Assembly: GCF_001427795.1 (NCBI RefSeq)
Contig: NZ_LMHJ01000001.1
Coordinates: 233,773-297,772, forward strand
From: Nocardioides sp. Root682
Lineage (GTDB): Bacteria > Actinomycetota > Actinomycetes > Propionibacteriales > Nocardioidaceae
DNA: 64,000 nt
Reading direction: 5' to 3'
The notes beneath the pieces were generated by a model. That model ran no database searches, had not been told where the DNA came from, and saw only the letters and a list, made by a program, of their open reading frames with translations. The position numbers and the translations under genes were made by a program. Shown here piece after piece: positions 63,664 to 64,000 of this stretch; positions within the stretch are counted from its first letter, which is position 1, and every line of letters begins with the position of its first letter.

Positions 63664-64000
63664 CACTCGACCGGAGTCTGGTTGGGCTTGGCCCCGGTCG
63701 GCGGGACGCCGTACCGACGAAGGGTGTAGCTCATCAGCTTCGAGAAGGCCGGACCGGCCACGCTGCCACCGCCACTGCCACTGCGCGGGCTGTGGACGAC
63801 GACGTAGATCGTGAAGCGCGGGTCATCGGCAGGTGCGAAGCCGGCGAACGAGACCGAGGTGCTGCCGTCGTAGCGGCCCTCCTTGCCGACCCGCTGCGCG
63901 GTACCCGTCTTGCCGGCGACCCGGTAGCCGGGGACTGCCGCGCGCGGAGCCACACCGGCGTCGGGGTCGACCACCCGCTCCATCATCAGCATCGTCTCGC
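63660..64000 (-). CDS. ftsI: septal transpeptidase FtsI/PBP3, C-terminal end (cut by window edge)
   Basis: Last 113 codons of a class-B penicillin-binding protein. The KTGT box lies in YRVAGKTGTAQRVGK, followed by SFAGFAPADDPRFTIYVVV and the C-terminal tail. Serine nucleophile (SxxK) and SxN motifs are outside the window. First gene of the mur/fts cluster in this window; overlaps murE by 4 bp. With FtsW it makes septal peptidoglycan. Confidence 0.94.
   Translation of the reverse strand, partial: ETMLMMERVVDPDAGVAPRAAVPGYRVAGKTGTAQRVGKEGRYDGSTSVSFAGFAPADDPRFTIYVVVHSPRSGSGGGSVAGPAFSKLMSYTLRRYGVPPTGAKPNQTPVEW

Overview
This window is a high-GC actinobacterial chromosome segment, most likely from Nocardioides or a close relative in the Propionibacteriales. 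The evidence is dense GTG starts, strings of 4-bp stop/start overlaps, a Wag31-type DivIVA, SepF, an ANTAR regulator, PriA, an HGxxPAAW protein and gene order. The order polA - liv transporter - ANTAR regulator - pyk - gltDB - lgt - trp - his - dnaE - lspA - divIVA - sepF - ftsZ - mur/fts matches, as I remember it, the conserved core of Streptomyces coelicolor and in part the hisD-to-polA stretch of Mycobacterium tuberculosis. Most of the window is core genome read on the minus strand. The plus-strand genes are mainly local insertions or regulatory breaks.

Layout. 1-5 kb: 5' part of polA, a hotdog thioesterase, a GNAT enzyme and a polar amino-acid ABC importer. 5-10 kb: a complete branched-chain amino-acid (liv) ABC importer. 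10-11.7 kb: an ANTAR response regulator, tRNA-Leu(CAA) and a free-standing LAGLIDADG-type protein. 11.7-19.3 kb: pyruvate kinase and both glutamate synthase subunits. 19.4-26 kb: lgt, a SCO1-like lipoprotein, trpA, trpB, trpC, four small membrane proteins and hisI. 26-29.7 kb: a heterodimeric ABC exporter with one degenerate ATP site. 29.8-35.6 kb: an accessory island with a YjbR-like protein, an unknown 366-aa protein and four exported proteins, three of them lipoproteins. 35.6-41.1 kb: the his operon (hisD, C, B, H, priA, hisF). 41.2-46 kb: a Lon-N-domain protein, a membrane protein and dnaE. 46-64 kb: GNAT, rluD, lspA, a DksA/TraR protein with a histone-like tail, divIVA, yggT, sepF, a PLP-homeostasis protein, pgeF, ftsZ, ftsQ, murC, murG, ftsW, murD, mraY, murF, murE and the 3' end of ftsI.

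How the genes work together. Amino-acid uptake (two ABC importers) sits beside nitrogen assimilation (GOGAT) and Trp/His synthesis. PriA can serve both the His and the Trp pathway, and no trpF or trpE is present. Lgt and LspA, both encoded here, mature the lipoproteins encoded here (two transporter binding proteins, the SCO1-like protein and three island lipoproteins). The 48-64 kb block is the division and cell-wall cluster: precursor synthesis (MurC-F, MraY, MurG), septal synthesis (FtsW, FtsI), the division ring (FtsZ, SepF, FtsQ) and the polar organiser DivIVA.

Most notable: the homing-endonuclease-like gene beside tRNA-Leu; ftsW lacking a canonical start codon at its expected N-terminus; nine genes with a TANNNT -10 box 6-7 nt before the start codon (predicted leaderless mRNAs); the lipoprotein island with two related CTGTGGA...TCCACAG inverted repeats; and the 14-residue repeat tail on the DksA-like protein. 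I found no CRISPR array, rRNA, prophage or insertion sequence. I cannot point with confidence to a wholly new system; the lipoprotein island is the best candidate.
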